A stretch of 9,669 nucleotides of DNA from Xanthobacteraceae bacterium (GCA_030037185.1 JASHRR010000729.1:1-9669), one strand, 5' to 3'; counted from the first letter of the stretch, positions 1-6,382 are shown. Notes: generated by a model not told the origin, from the letters alone. Program-made: numbers and translations.

Positions 1-529
1 TCATGGCGTCGGGCCTGCGGGTGGGGTAGCGACCTTCAAGGTACGTCTCTTGAGGGAGCAGTCTTTTTCCTGCGTGGAGGTAGAGAGAGCGGCAAAGGAC
101 CGGCTACACGTCTGCAGCATAGGGGCGCCTTCGAGATTCGGAGTGGACCGGGAACCTTAAATGAAGCTCTGGCGCGCTTGCGGGCGGAGTCAGAAGAGTG
201 AAGCTTAAGATGTGGGCATCGGGCCGGCCAACAGCGCGCCCGGCCGGCGGTGACGCGGCAAGTGGCGCGCGCACCTCCGCAAGCGGGCACGTCGGCTCTA
301 CCATGCAGAGGATGACACCGCTCGTCGCTTGTCGCCGGCCGCAGCATGGTCCGATTACCGATCTAAACCTGCCGCGCGGTTTACGCGGTCGTGTGCGTGT
401 CTTGACGACGCAAACCGGTTGTTCGCCATCCGGTGAGTTTCTGCTTTGAAACCGGCCGGATTCCTCCGGACGATGATAAGGAGGAAACTGCGGCCAAGGT
501 CTCCGGGTGGAATTGATTCATCGGGGCAA
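1..529. other. No supportable gene
   Basis: Several overlapping open frames run through this stretch on both strands, but none has a good ribosome binding site, a recognisable motif or a protein-like composition; they are rich in Arg, Pro and Ser, as expected of shadow frames in GC-rich DNA. A GC-only inverted repeat (GCCGGCC at 223-229 pairing with GGCCGGC at 242-248, 12-base loop) has no T-run beside it, so I do not call it a terminator. The region lies downstream of the ATP-grasp ligase gene, which ends at 530, and I could not identify that gene's terminator with confidence. Confidence 0.5.
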
Positions 530-1687
530 TCAGACAATCGCATGCGGCAGAAACCGCGATGTGTTATTAGTGACCGGATCTCGGTCCTCGCGTACGGAAA
601 GCCCGGCAGGCGCGCCACCGGCCCACCAGGCGCCAAGCACGGCATAGTTGCCGTCGAATGCCGGTAATGGCGCGAGTGCCTGCAAGACCTTGGGCTCTGT
701 GTTGTAAGGCCCGCTGTTAGAGTTGACGACATCACCACCAATTACAATCTCCACGTTGGCGCCCTCGCGCGAATAAAGTGGTTTTCTGACGTAGGAATTG
801 CCGAGTGCGACATGCTGCGGATCGTCCTCAAAAAATGCCGCAAGCAGGTTGGGATGCCGCGGAAACATCTCCCATAGCAAGGGCAATATTCCCTTATTGG
901 ACAGGATGGCCTTCCATGGCGGTTCGATCCAACGCGTCGAGGCGCCCGGCAGCGAGGCACCAAATTTCTCGCGGAACATCCACTCCCAAGGATAGAGCTT
1001 GAAGGCGATCTCGATGGGCGCATCGGCGTCGTCGACGAAGACACCTTTGGGGGTAAGCCCGATCTTGTCTATGGCAACGATCCTGGTGGTCGCGCCGGCC
1101 TGCCTTGCGGTGTCCTCCAGGTAGCTAAGCGTTCCGGCGTCCTCGGGATTGTCGAGCATTCCGGCAAGATGAATTTTTTTGCCGAGCGCAAGCGGTTTCC
1201 ATCCGTCAATCAGGCGTTCATGAAGCGAATTGAACTGGTCGGCGTCGTGCGGAACGATCTGCTGTGCGATCGCATCATTGAGCCAATTCCACTGGAATAC
1301 GGCCGTCTCGAATAGGGAGGTCGGGGTGTCGGCGTTGTATTCTAAAAGCTTTGCTGGACCGTTGCCATTGTAGCATAGGTCGAAGCGACCATAGAGGCTG
1401 TGGTCATGGCGTTTCCAGCTCGCTGCGATGAAGTTCCAGAATCGCTCCGGAATCGCGAGACGCTTCATCGTGCGATCGTCCGCGATGGCATGCCCTATGA
1501 GTTCGCGGCACATCGCGTTCAGCTCACCAGTCGGGGCTTCGAGGTCCTTCTCGACCTCCTTGAGGCTGAAGGCGTAATACGCGGTTTCGTCCCAGTAAGG
1601 CTCGCCGTTGAGGGTATGGAACACAAAGCCGCACTGCTCGGCGAGTTGACGCCACTCCGGACGCTCGTTGACAGGAATACGTTGCAT
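530..1687 (-). CDS. Glutathionylspermidine synthase-type ATP-grasp ligase (YgiC/YjfC family)
   Basis: This 385-residue protein matches the synthetase half of glutathionylspermidine synthase and the stand-alone E. coli YgiC/YjfC proteins, which are about the same length. It has no N-terminal amidase (CHAP) domain. Family landmarks seen are GRFDLCY (100-106) and LLEYNADTPTSLFE (114-127), which supply the Arg, Asp, Glu and Asn expected to bind substrate and Mg-ATP; LYPWEWM (231-237); EPPWKAILSNKG (255-266); YVRKPLYSREGANVEI (299-314); and the C-terminal VREDRDPVTNNTSRFLPH (366-383). The fold would form an amide bond at a carboxylate using ATP. For YgiC/YjfC I recall no proven glutathionylspermidine synthesis, so the real acceptor is unknown. 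The ATG lies 8 bases after the stop of the YgiB-like gene and has no strong ribosome binding site, suggesting translational coupling. It appears intact and is the last gene of its cluster. Confidence 0.93.
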   Translation of the reverse strand: MQRIPVNERPEWRQLAEQCGFVFHTLNGEPYWDETAYYAFSLKEVEKDLEAPTGELNAMCRELIGHAIADDRTMKRLAIPERFWNFIAASWKRHDHSLYGRFDLCYNGNGPAKLLEYNADTPTSLFETAVFQWNWLNDAIAQQIVPHDADQFNSLHERLIDGWKPLALGKKIHLAGMLDNPEDAGTLSYLEDTARQAGATTRIVAIDKIGLTPKGVFVDDADAPIEIAFKLYPWEWMFREKFGASLPGASTRWIEPPWKAILSNKGILPLLWEMFPRHPNLLAAFFEDDPQHVALGNSYVRKPLYSREGANVEIVIGGDVVNSNSGPYNTEPKVLQALAPLPAFDGNYAVLGAWWAGGAPAGLSVREDRDPVTNNTSRFLPHAIV

Positions 1688-1695
1688 TGAAGTGA

Positions 1696-2046
1696 TCAGC
1701 TGCCGGCAAACGACGCGAGGGCGTGTCCAATCGACCCGAATCCGCCGCGACTGGGCGACGTGGCTGCCGGCGTTCGATTCGCAGCCGGCGTAGTCGCACC
1801 TGCGGATCCCGAGCCGCTGGATCCGGAGCCGGCGTAGAAGAACAAGGAAGAGTCATGGCCAGCCGAACCGCCGTGAGACGATCGGCAATCCGGCGCAGAG
1901 GCGGGCTGCACGGGGCCCTCCCGCTCGCGCGCGGTCGTGCTCGCTGTCGATTGGCGACAATTATCGTTGGGTGCCAACGCATATGCGCCGGCGCCGATAC
2001 CGGCGGCCGTCATCACAACCAGTGACACCTGGGTGGAGCGCTTCAT
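1696..2046 (-). CDS. Small Ser/Gly-rich YgiB/YjfM-like (DUF1190-type) secreted protein
   Basis: The 116-residue product starts MKRSTQVSLVVMTAAG, a basic start and hydrophobic stretch (about 7-25) that reads as a signal peptide or membrane anchor. A low-complexity middle follows: Ser/Gly-rich SGSSGSGSAG around 74-83 and then Ala/Thr/Pro, with two cysteines at 30 and 54. It ends SPSRGGFGSIG, and the RGGFG at 100-104 is the most telling feature because E. coli YgiB and YjfM carry a similar RGGFG near their C-terminus. The position between a DUF350 gene and a YgiC-type ligase is also that of YjfM. It is about half the length of YgiB, so I call it YgiB-like rather than a clear member. The ATG at 2046 is preserved over an upstream in-frame ATG because it precedes the signal sequence; a weak GGGA lies 8-12 bases before it. 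It may be the substrate or partner of the ligase (inference). Confidence 0.7.
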   Translation of the reverse strand: MKRSTQVSLVVMTAAGIGAGAYALAPNDNCRQSTASTTAREREGPVQPASAPDCRSSHGGSAGHDSSLFFYAGSGSSGSGSAGATTPAANRTPAATSPSRGGFGSIGHALASFAGS

Positions 2047-2088
2047 CGGCAAATTCCCGTCTGCCCGGCGCGGTTCAACCGGAACTTG

Positions 2089-2133
2089 GCTCAATAATAG
2101 ACCCCGGCTCAATAGTAGACTCGGCTCAGTAAG
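2089..2133 (-). repeat. Three imperfect copies of a 17-18 base unit around a stop codon
   Basis: On the plus strand GCTCAATAATAGAC (2089-2102), GCTCAATAGTAGAC (2107-2120) and the diverged GCTCAGTAAGATA (2124-2136) follow one another with periods of 18 and 17 bases. Read on the minus strand each copy contains TGAGC, and the TGA of the first copy (2128-2126) is the stop codon of the DUF350 gene. The unit therefore looks like a local duplication of the 3' end of that gene into the 79-base gap before the YgiB-like gene. The second and third TGAs are not in frame with the first. Confidence 0.6.
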
Positions 2134-2530
2134 ATATCGACGCCGCGCTGAGGGCGCCGGCGGCAAGCGAGGCCAGTCCGAGCCAGAGCGCCGGTGCGAG
2201 GTCTCCGGCTGCAATCCGCTGCGGCAGGTTGGGGATCGGGATGCGCACCACGAAATAGACGATGACCTGCACGATCAAGGCGATCAGGCTCCAGATCATG
2301 CAATCAATCAAATTTTCCGTATGCGCGATCACGCTTGCGACCGGCAATGCAAAACCGAGCAAGCTCAGGCCCAAAGCGATGGCCGCACCAGGCACGTTGT
2401 TGCGGATCAGCGCGAACTCGTCATGAGGCGTGATGCGTGTGTAGACGATCAGATAGATGATGACTATCACGAACGCGGTGCAGAAATACGCCAGAAATGC
2501 CGGTAACCCGGTCAAAGATTGCAAGATCAT
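2126..2530 (-). CDS. DUF350 family four-helix inner membrane protein (YjfL-like)
   Basis: The 134-residue protein has four hydrophobic segments at about 10-30, 47-69, 76-96 and 111-131. The second is preceded by ALIRNNVPGAA (40-50), and the end reads LASLAAGALSAASISY; this layout and the polar NN-P-G entry to helix two are typical of DUF350/YjfL proteins. These are inner-membrane proteins of unknown mechanism that sit beside YgiB/YjfM and YgiC/YjfC genes. The start at 2530 is set by AGGAG (2543-2539) eight bases upstream and by the fact that the first helix follows directly; the frame stays open to 2752, but that extension is Arg-rich and has no ribosome binding site. Its ATG overlaps the stop of the preceding small ORF as ATGA, so the two are probably co-translated. 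Confidence 0.88.
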   Translation of the reverse strand: MILQSLTGLPAFLAYFCTAFVIVIIYLIVYTRITPHDEFALIRNNVPGAAIALGLSLLGFALPVASVIAHTENLIDCMIWSLIALIVQVIVYFVVRIPIPNLPQRIAAGDLAPALWLGLASLAAGALSAASISY

Positions 2531-2682
2531 TTGTTTCGCTCCTGCGAGCGCACTGACGAATCTCGTGCGACTGTCGATTTCGGAATTCCGTGCCCAACCA
2601 AGAAAGCCGTGCCCGCCTGTTTTGCCGGAGCATGAACGGCTGCAGTCATCAGCAACAATACCAAAATGCTGACCTGTTTGAT
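2527..2682 (-). CDS. Small signal-peptide ORF with apparent ATC start, coupled to the DUF350 gene
   Basis: Reading from 2682, ATC-AAA-CAG begins a 51-residue frame, I-K-Q-V-S-I-L-V-L-L-L-M-T-A-A-V-H-A, then a polar tail that includes GTAFLVGHGIPKSTVARDSS. The first 18 residues form a textbook signal peptide (Lys at position 2, a hydrophobic core, AVHA before the probable cut). A GGAGG sits seven bases before the ATC, exactly where a start codon is expected, and the frame ends in TGA overlapping the ATG of the DUF350 gene. No ATG, GTG or TTG takes the place of the ATC; internal TTG/ATG codons would remove the basic N-terminus. Either ATC is a very rare start or an ATG has mutated (or been misread). 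No family was recognised for the mature part. Confidence 0.5.
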   Translation of the reverse strand: MKQVSILVLLLMTAAVHAPAKQAGTAFLVGHGIPKSTVARDSSVRSQERNK

Positions 2683-2727
2683 GGCGGCACCTCCGCGGGC
2701 GTGCGGGGCTCGCTGGGTGGCTGGTCC

Positions 2728-2994
2728 TTAGGTGGTTCCTGCTAACTCCCATTGCGGCAGCTCGCGCTCGCCTCTCAGACGATTTCGCCGATCTTCATCG
2801 TAGTACACCTTCACTTCAGGGTATGCTTTTCCAATTGCAGGCCGATTTCGGTGGGGCTGGACAACGGCCCCGGTCCAAGCGAACTCCTCGTATACTTTGT
2901 GCAGCCTCATTTCCATCGGTTGTATGAATCCGATCCCGTCATGTTCATCGGAATCCTCCGTGCTGGATACCCCCGAATTTAACTTCCTTGTCAC
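2728..2994 (-). CDS. Hypothetical 88-residue protein, possibly the shifted 3' part of the adjacent ORF
   Basis: A GTG at 2994 follows AGGAAA at about five bases and opens an 88-residue frame. The product is polar and mixed in charge, with EMRLHKVYEEFAWTGAV near 28-44 and PEVKVYYDEDRRNRLRGERE near 59-78. No signal peptide, membrane segment or family was recognised. The first 17 codons overlap, in another frame, the end of the small ORF at 3088-2945, which has a far better ribosome binding site. A one- or two-base indel near 2945-2990 would join the two into one secreted protein of about 115-120 residues. It could therefore be a separate overlapping gene or the back half of a frameshifted one. 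It lies 45 bases upstream of the ATC-start ORF on the same strand. Confidence 0.35.
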   Translation of the reverse strand: MTRKLNSGVSSTEDSDEHDGIGFIQPMEMRLHKVYEEFAWTGAVVQPHRNRPAIGKAYPEVKVYYDEDRRNRLRGERELPQWELAGTT

Positions 2995-3088
2995 GGGGTT
3001 TCCTGGCTGACGCCTCGCCCTGACAAATTACGGCCGGCCGCGCAAACAACGCAGATATCGCGAATCCGGGAGTCATTAGTGTTGTCAT
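2945..3088 (-). CDS. Small secreted-type ORF with near-consensus ribosome binding site
   Basis: ATG at 3088 is preceded at eight bases by TAAGGAGG, the strongest ribosome binding site in the window. The 47-residue product begins MTTLMTPGFAISALFARPAV and continues ICQGEASARKP, which reads as a signal peptide with a probable cut after ASA near residue 28. Only about 19 residues of mature chain remain before TGA. Such a short mature part, and the open frame overlapping its end (2994-2728), suggest the original gene was longer and has been frameshifted. No family was recognised. The upstream open frame (3215-3102) ends in a TAA that forms the first bases of this binding site. Confidence 0.5.
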   Translation of the reverse strand: MTTLMTPGFAISALFARPAVICQGEASARKPRDKEVKFGGIQHGGFR

Positions 3089-3096
3089 GCGTTTGT

Positions 3097-3104
3097 CCTC
3101 CTTA
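3097..3104 (-). promoter_or_regulatory. Ribosome binding site TAAGGAGG
   Basis: TAAGGAGG on the minus strand, eight bases before the ATG at 3088, is close to the full anti-Shine-Dalgarno complement. Its TAA is also the stop codon of an open frame coming from upstream, which would couple the two translations. Confidence 0.7.
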
Positions 3105-3215
3105 GGCCATGATCATACCTCCTGCGTGGTGCAACGCCGCATAAACGGTGCTCAGCACGTACTTGGAATTTACATGGCTGTAGGCGTGCGGGCCCTCGGC
3201 CCGTTGATGCAGGTC
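3102..3215 (-). other. Open-frame remnant ending at the ribosome binding site
   Basis: After an in-frame TGA at 3218-3216, 37 codons with good third-position G/C run to TAA at 3104-3102. They include EGPHAYSHVNSKYVLSTVYA and end HHAGGMIMA. There is no plausible start codon at the left of this frame, so it looks like the 3' end of a decayed gene rather than a complete one. I did not recognise it. It may be chance; the arguments for it are codon bias and its exact junction with the binding site of the next ORF. Confidence 0.2.
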
Positions 3216-3259
3216 TCAGGCTGCTGTACTGAAGATAAATTGGCGGCCGGCTGGCACGA

Positions 3260-3439
3260 CTAGGGTTTCCGAAGGTCAAATTCGCTGTTAATGTCGGGAA
3301 AAACGCCAAGGAGTTCGGCGGCCGTCGCGGCGCCGATGACTGCCGGTGGTGATGAGGCGGTCGATGCGGAGTTTGTCGAGGTTCCTCCGCGGGAGGGCAG
3401 CGGCGGCTGAGGGCGCGCCGGCTTCCTGCCGCGCTTCAC
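3260..3439 (-). other. Possible 59-residue ORF with GTG start
   Basis: A GTG at 3439 opens a frame reading MKRGRKPARPQPP, then a Ser/Thr/Pro-rich linker, then VIGAATAAELLGVFPDIN and a TAG at 3262-3260. Composition of the second half is protein-like, but no ribosome binding site precedes the GTG and no family was recognised. The other bases between 3105 and 3558 show no better candidate. It is reported only so that the stretch is described. Confidence 0.2.
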
Positions 3440-3558
3440 AGGCTGAAAATGACTCCGAATGTGATGCCTTCACATAGCATCGCGCGCTTGCACCAACACA
3501 ATCAGCGTTCGATCAATCCACGAGTGAACTCACTCATCCCAATTCCGGAGCCAACATC

Positions 3559-4176
3559 ATGATGATGCTCGCAAGCACTGCGCGACGGCAATCTGAAAGA
3601 GAGGCCCGTTCGAAAGAGGCGCCTATCGTGGAAGATCTTCCCGATCTTCCGGGCATCATATGCGCCATGCAGTTGGCGCCGGGACTGGCGGAGTCCCTTG
3701 GCGGTCTCGCGAATGTGCTGCTTAGCGATCCCTTTCCCGGGGCGACGATCTCGCGCGCCGAGAGGGAGCTATTGGCGACCGCCGTCTCGGCCCAAAACGC
3801 ATGTTTCTTCTGCGCGGATTCGCACGGCGCCGTCGCCGCCGCTCTGATGCGGCGGGACGGGATCGCCGATCCTGCTGTCATCGCCGACAGTGTCGCGAGC
3901 GGGAGCGCGGCCGCGCTGTCGTCGAAAATGGCGGCGCTTCGCGAGATCGCCGTGACGGTCGCGGCCGATGCACGTCGGTTGCGCACCGAACAGGCGACAC
4001 AAGCCCTCGCCGCCGGCGCATCTTCGGGCGATGTGAAGCTCGCGATCCTCATCGCATCCGCCTTTTGCATGTATAACCGGATGGTCGACGGGTTGAAGGC
4101 CAACACCTTCGCCGATCCGAAGATCTACGAAGGTCTCGCGGTTCGGCTGGCCGAGATGGGGTACCGTATGAAGTGA
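3559..4176 (+). CDS. AhpD-like / carboxymuconolactone decarboxylase family protein
   Basis: The 205-residue protein carries the alkylhydroperoxidase AhpD core: SRAERELLATAVSAQ (65-79) followed by ACFFCADSHGAV (81-92). This gives Glu68, the redox pair Cys82-x-x-Cys85 and His89, the arrangement used by AhpD-type disulfide peroxidases, so the active site looks intact. The rest is Ala-rich helix, as in the family, with a conserved-looking FCMYNRMVDGLKANTF near the end (168-183). The likely role is cytoplasmic reduction of peroxides or a related thiol redox step; the substrate cannot be told from sequence. GGAG at 3547-3550, eight bases before the ATG at 3559, supports the start. It stands alone on the plus strand, divergent from the minus-strand cluster to its left, with no partner peroxiredoxin visible nearby. 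Confidence 0.88.
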   Translation: MMMLASTARRQSEREARSKEAPIVEDLPDLPGIICAMQLAPGLAESLGGLANVLLSDPFPGATISRAERELLATAVSAQNACFFCADSHGAVAAALMRRDGIADPAVIADSVASGSAAALSSKMAALREIAVTVAADARRLRTEQATQALAAGASSGDVKLAILIASAFCMYNRMVDGLKANTFADPKIYEGLAVRLAEMGYRMK

Positions 4177-4571
4177 TCTTGTGGCGGTGGCGGATGAGGC
4201 GGTCGGCGGGGGCTACCAGAACGATCCGGCAATTCGAGGGAGCCGTGAACCCGGGAACGCTCGGCGGTGTGTGGTGGCAGGCTGTGCATGAAGGGCGCGA
4301 GGTGGCGAAGCGAGTGCCTCATCTGTGACGCTGTCGCACGGCGAGGCCGACCCTTCCGGTGATGGAGCTTGTGTGTGGGCTTGCCGTTTGGTCGATCGCC
4401 CCAAACAGCCGTCTGCTGGCGCGCCAGCGGGCCTTGGTCGTTGCCGCATGGCGTCCCCGGCAAGCCACAAACGGACCAGATTTCCGACGCGCTTGTCCCG
4501 TGTTATCGAAACCGCTGACAGGTGGACGGTTCCACAATCGCGCTTAGTCAAACGCGTGCGGCCCGCATCGG
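4177..4571. other. No supportable gene; possible structured non-coding segment
   Basis: None of the open frames here has a ribosome binding site or recognisable protein. The plus strand at about 4210-4400 has the look of a GC-rich structured RNA, with short complementary runs and repeated GGTGG/GCGAGG blocks, and reminded me of the 5' part of some bacterial group II introns. I cannot point to a domain V or to any reverse-transcriptase coding, so this is only a suspicion. Confidence 0.3.
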
Positions 4572-5048
4572 GTGACACCGCTCGAATTCGCGGTCGGCTA
4601 CGCAACAACGGCGCCGCCGCCGAACTCATCCGGCACAACGCCGATCCCGATCTCAAGGATGCAGAAGTGGACAACGCAGCGACACTTGCTGTCAACGCGT
4701 GATCCCGGATTATCAGGTTGTTGCTCGATGCCGGCTGAGACCAAATACAGGCCTGATGGCGACCCGGTGATGGTTGCGTTTCCTCAATGACCGCAATCTG
4801 GAAGCCATCATCAATCTGCTTTCGCGAGCTGCAAGTATTGATGCCATGGCCAATGTCGGCCGATGATCGTGGACGCAGCTTACGGTACCGATTGGGACGT
4901 GGTCTGGCGCCTGATCGAGCTCTGGGCGTGGCTCGACACGCCAGAGTTCAAAGCCGGCCTCCAGGAGGCCTTCAAAGTTCCGGCTGCGACATGGCGCACG
5001 GATAAATACGATCGCGCCAGGATGGAGCTCGTAGCCGGAGGGATTTAG
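4572..5048 (+). pseudogene. Decayed ankyrin-repeat gene
   Basis: Fragments of ankyrin repeats follow one another in changing plus-strand frames. TPLEFAVGYA is at 4575-4604. AAAELIRHNADPDLKDAE and then ATLAVNA run to a TGA at 4698-4700. RIIRLLLDAG is at 4706-4735, followed by TGA. WLRFLNDRNLEAIINLLSRA comes from about 4771, followed by TGA. IVDAAYGTDWDVVWRLIELW is at 4866-4925, then DTPEFKAGLQEAFK and a final TAG at 5046-5048. The motifs TPL, DPDLKDAE and IIRLLLDAG are the hallmark turn and helix segments of the 33-residue repeat, and they recur at about that spacing. At least three frame changes and several stops show it is inactive. Intact ankyrin proteins bind partner proteins; the partner is unknown. 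The 5' end is not defined. Confidence 0.7.
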
Positions 5049-5531
5049 GATTCCGCCAGTCTGGATATAGATCTGCACCCGTCCCTGCGGGTCGGTGATC
5101 GCCTTGCTCGGCCTGCGGTCGGCACTGATCGCGATCTGCTCGCTGCGATGGTGGTTGAAAGCCGCCTGGTTGATAAAGGACATGGTGATTTCCGCGCCCG
5201 AGATGCCCGCCGTCCAGCGAACTGCAAATCCTACAAGCAATTCAGCGAAACGGGGGAGGCGCTCTCTCCATGGAGAAACCATCCTGTCAGTGGCCCGATT
5301 CACACCGCGGGCTTCGCTCCGGTATTCGCCGTCATCGTGCGGGGTCTCATGAACAGTCAGTTATATATGGCGCCGCCGCCGTCCTATCGGGCGCCGCGCA
5401 CGTACTCCAAATAACAGCGACTTCGGGTGGTTGCTAAGCCAAAAGACGCGGAGGCTTTTGCCGAGCGCTTCAGGATTACTTCAGGCGACGAACCTGCGGC
5501 ATGCGTTGGCATGGCGGCGCGCGGGCGATCT
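5049..5531. other. No confident gene; possible minus-strand gene fragment
   Basis: On the minus strand a frame from about 5183 reads MSFINQAAFNHHRSEQIAIS and TDPQGRVQIYIQT before it runs into the antisense of the ankyrin remnant. Its codon bias is good, so it may be the 5' fragment of a gene broken at the junction near 5050, but I do not recognise it and its binding site is weak. On the plus strand a tail ending MAPPPSYRAPRTYSK stops at 5414 and a GTG frame from 5427 begins VAKPKDAEAFAERFR; neither has further support. Confidence 0.3.
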
Positions 5532-5618
5532 TCACTGCGAAAGCCGGCCCTTTCTTTCGCGTACCAGCACCGCTACGATAGGAAGCATGACAAACAGAGC
5601 CATAAGCGAGATGATCAT
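5532..5618 (-). CDS. Small single-pass membrane peptide, or 3' part of a split gene
   Basis: The 28-residue frame from ATG 5618 reads MIISLMALFVMLPIVAVLV followed by RERKGRLSQ: one hydrophobic helix and a positively charged tail that would stay in the cytoplasm. The ATG follows directly on the TAG that ends the frame at 5774-5619, and both lie in the same reading frame. So either this is a separate tiny membrane protein started by re-initiation (GGGGGCGAG lies upstream), or it is the C-terminal membrane segment of an 80-residue protein cut by an amber codon. No family was recognised. Confidence 0.35.
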   Translation of the reverse strand: MIISLMALFVMLPIVAVLVRERKGRLSQ

Positions 5619-5774
5619 CTAGGTCATCGCTCGCCCCCATGATGTCCTAAGGCCGGAACCCACTACGCTCCAATAAGCTCGCCACACCGACGTAGCCGGC
5701 GCTTTTTCTGATTTTCGTGTTGCTGCCTGCCGATGCAACGTCGCAATGTCGGTTTGCATTTGTGCTGGCATCAT
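5619..5774 (-). CDS. Small ORF with strong ribosome binding site, ended by TAG before a membrane segment
   Basis: AGGGAGGT (5788-5781) lies six to eight bases before ATG 5774, a strong start signal. The 51-residue product runs MMPAQMQTDIATLHRQAA, a basic middle (TRKSEKAP) and VWRAYWSVVGSGLRTSWGRAMT, then TAG. Continuing past the TAG in the same frame gives a clean transmembrane helix, so TAG may replace a sense codon such as TGG. The next minus-strand gene upstream is the phasin gene, whose stop at 5981 lies about 200 bases away, so the two could share a transcript. No family was recognised. Confidence 0.45.
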   Translation of the reverse strand: MMPAQMQTDIATLHRQAATRKSEKAPATSVWRAYWSVVGSGLRTSWGRAMT

Positions 5775-5980
5775 CGTCGCACCTCCCTGCGCCGCGTGGA
5801 AATGTGTGGGGCTAATCGAGGCTTCGAAGTTCTCCACGAAGCATCGCTATCGATGCGTCGCCATCGCCTGGCTTAGGTTCAAGTGCCCGCTGCCGGATGG
5901 TGCGAACTTCGATCTGGCGATAACCCTGAAAATAAGCAGGGCGACCCGAAGGCCACCCCTTTAATTGCCGCTGAGGGGAC

Positions 5981-6340
5981 TTACTTAGACACTGGCGAGC
6001 CTTTGCCCTTGTCCTCGCCCTGTAACAGTCGCGATCCCATATCCGTCAGCGCCTGTCCGGTGGAAATCGCATAGCTCGCATCTTCTATGGCGCGCTTTAG
6101 CTGTCGGCTGGCCCATTCCTGGTAAACGCTCGCCGCATCGGGGAACGAACGCGCCGCGGCCATCTTTGCAGCAAATTCCACCGCCAGTGTTGCTTCCGAT
6201 TGGACTCGCACCAACCAGTGGCGGTTGACCTCCTGAATCTTTTCTAACAGCTCCGCCTGGAATCGGCCGAGGCGTTCGGCTTGCACGACACTGCCTTTTG
6301 ATGGACTGGCCGTCCTGTTCTGAGATTCTTTTTGGATCAT
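5981..6340 (-). CDS. Phasin family protein
   Basis: The 119-residue protein has the phasin pattern: a short polar N-terminus, then a long amphipathic helical body (about 20-105) with ERLGRFQAELLEKIQEVNRH (21-40), WLVRVQSEATLAVEFAAKM, ARSFPDAASVYQEWASRQL and a final DMGSRLLQ segment. The A-x-S-x-P-x-x-A-x-x-Y-Q-E-W stretch is characteristic of alphaproteobacterial phasin-like proteins. Phasins coat polyhydroxyalkanoate granules and related ones act more generally as stress proteins; no PHA synthase or depolymerase lies in this window. AGGAG seven bases before ATG 6340 decides the start over upstream in-frame ATGs. A terminator-like hairpin (6383-6427) just upstream separates it from anything further right, so it probably has its own promoter between 6341 and 6383. 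Confidence 0.85.
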   Translation of the reverse strand: MIQKESQNRTASPSKGSVVQAERLGRFQAELLEKIQEVNRHWLVRVQSEATLAVEFAAKMAAARSFPDAASVYQEWASRQLKRAIEDASYAISTGQALTDMGSRLLQGEDKGKGSPVSK

Positions 6341-6382
6341 AACAAAACTCCTGCCCGCGTCTCGCATGCTGGAAGCCACGCT

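Noticed and set aside
355..741. Minus-strand open frame of 128 codons overlapping the end of the ligase gene
   Set aside because: It overlaps the well-supported C-terminus of the ligase in another frame and shows no motif.
1524..1982. Minus-strand open frame of 152 codons across the ligase start and the YgiB-like gene
   Set aside because: Shadow frame; very Arg-rich, and both real genes in the other frames have family-level support.
4713..5303. Minus-strand open frame of 196 codons
   Set aside because: Its left half is the antisense of the ankyrin remnant. Only the segment right of about 5050 could be real, and it is described as a possible fragment.
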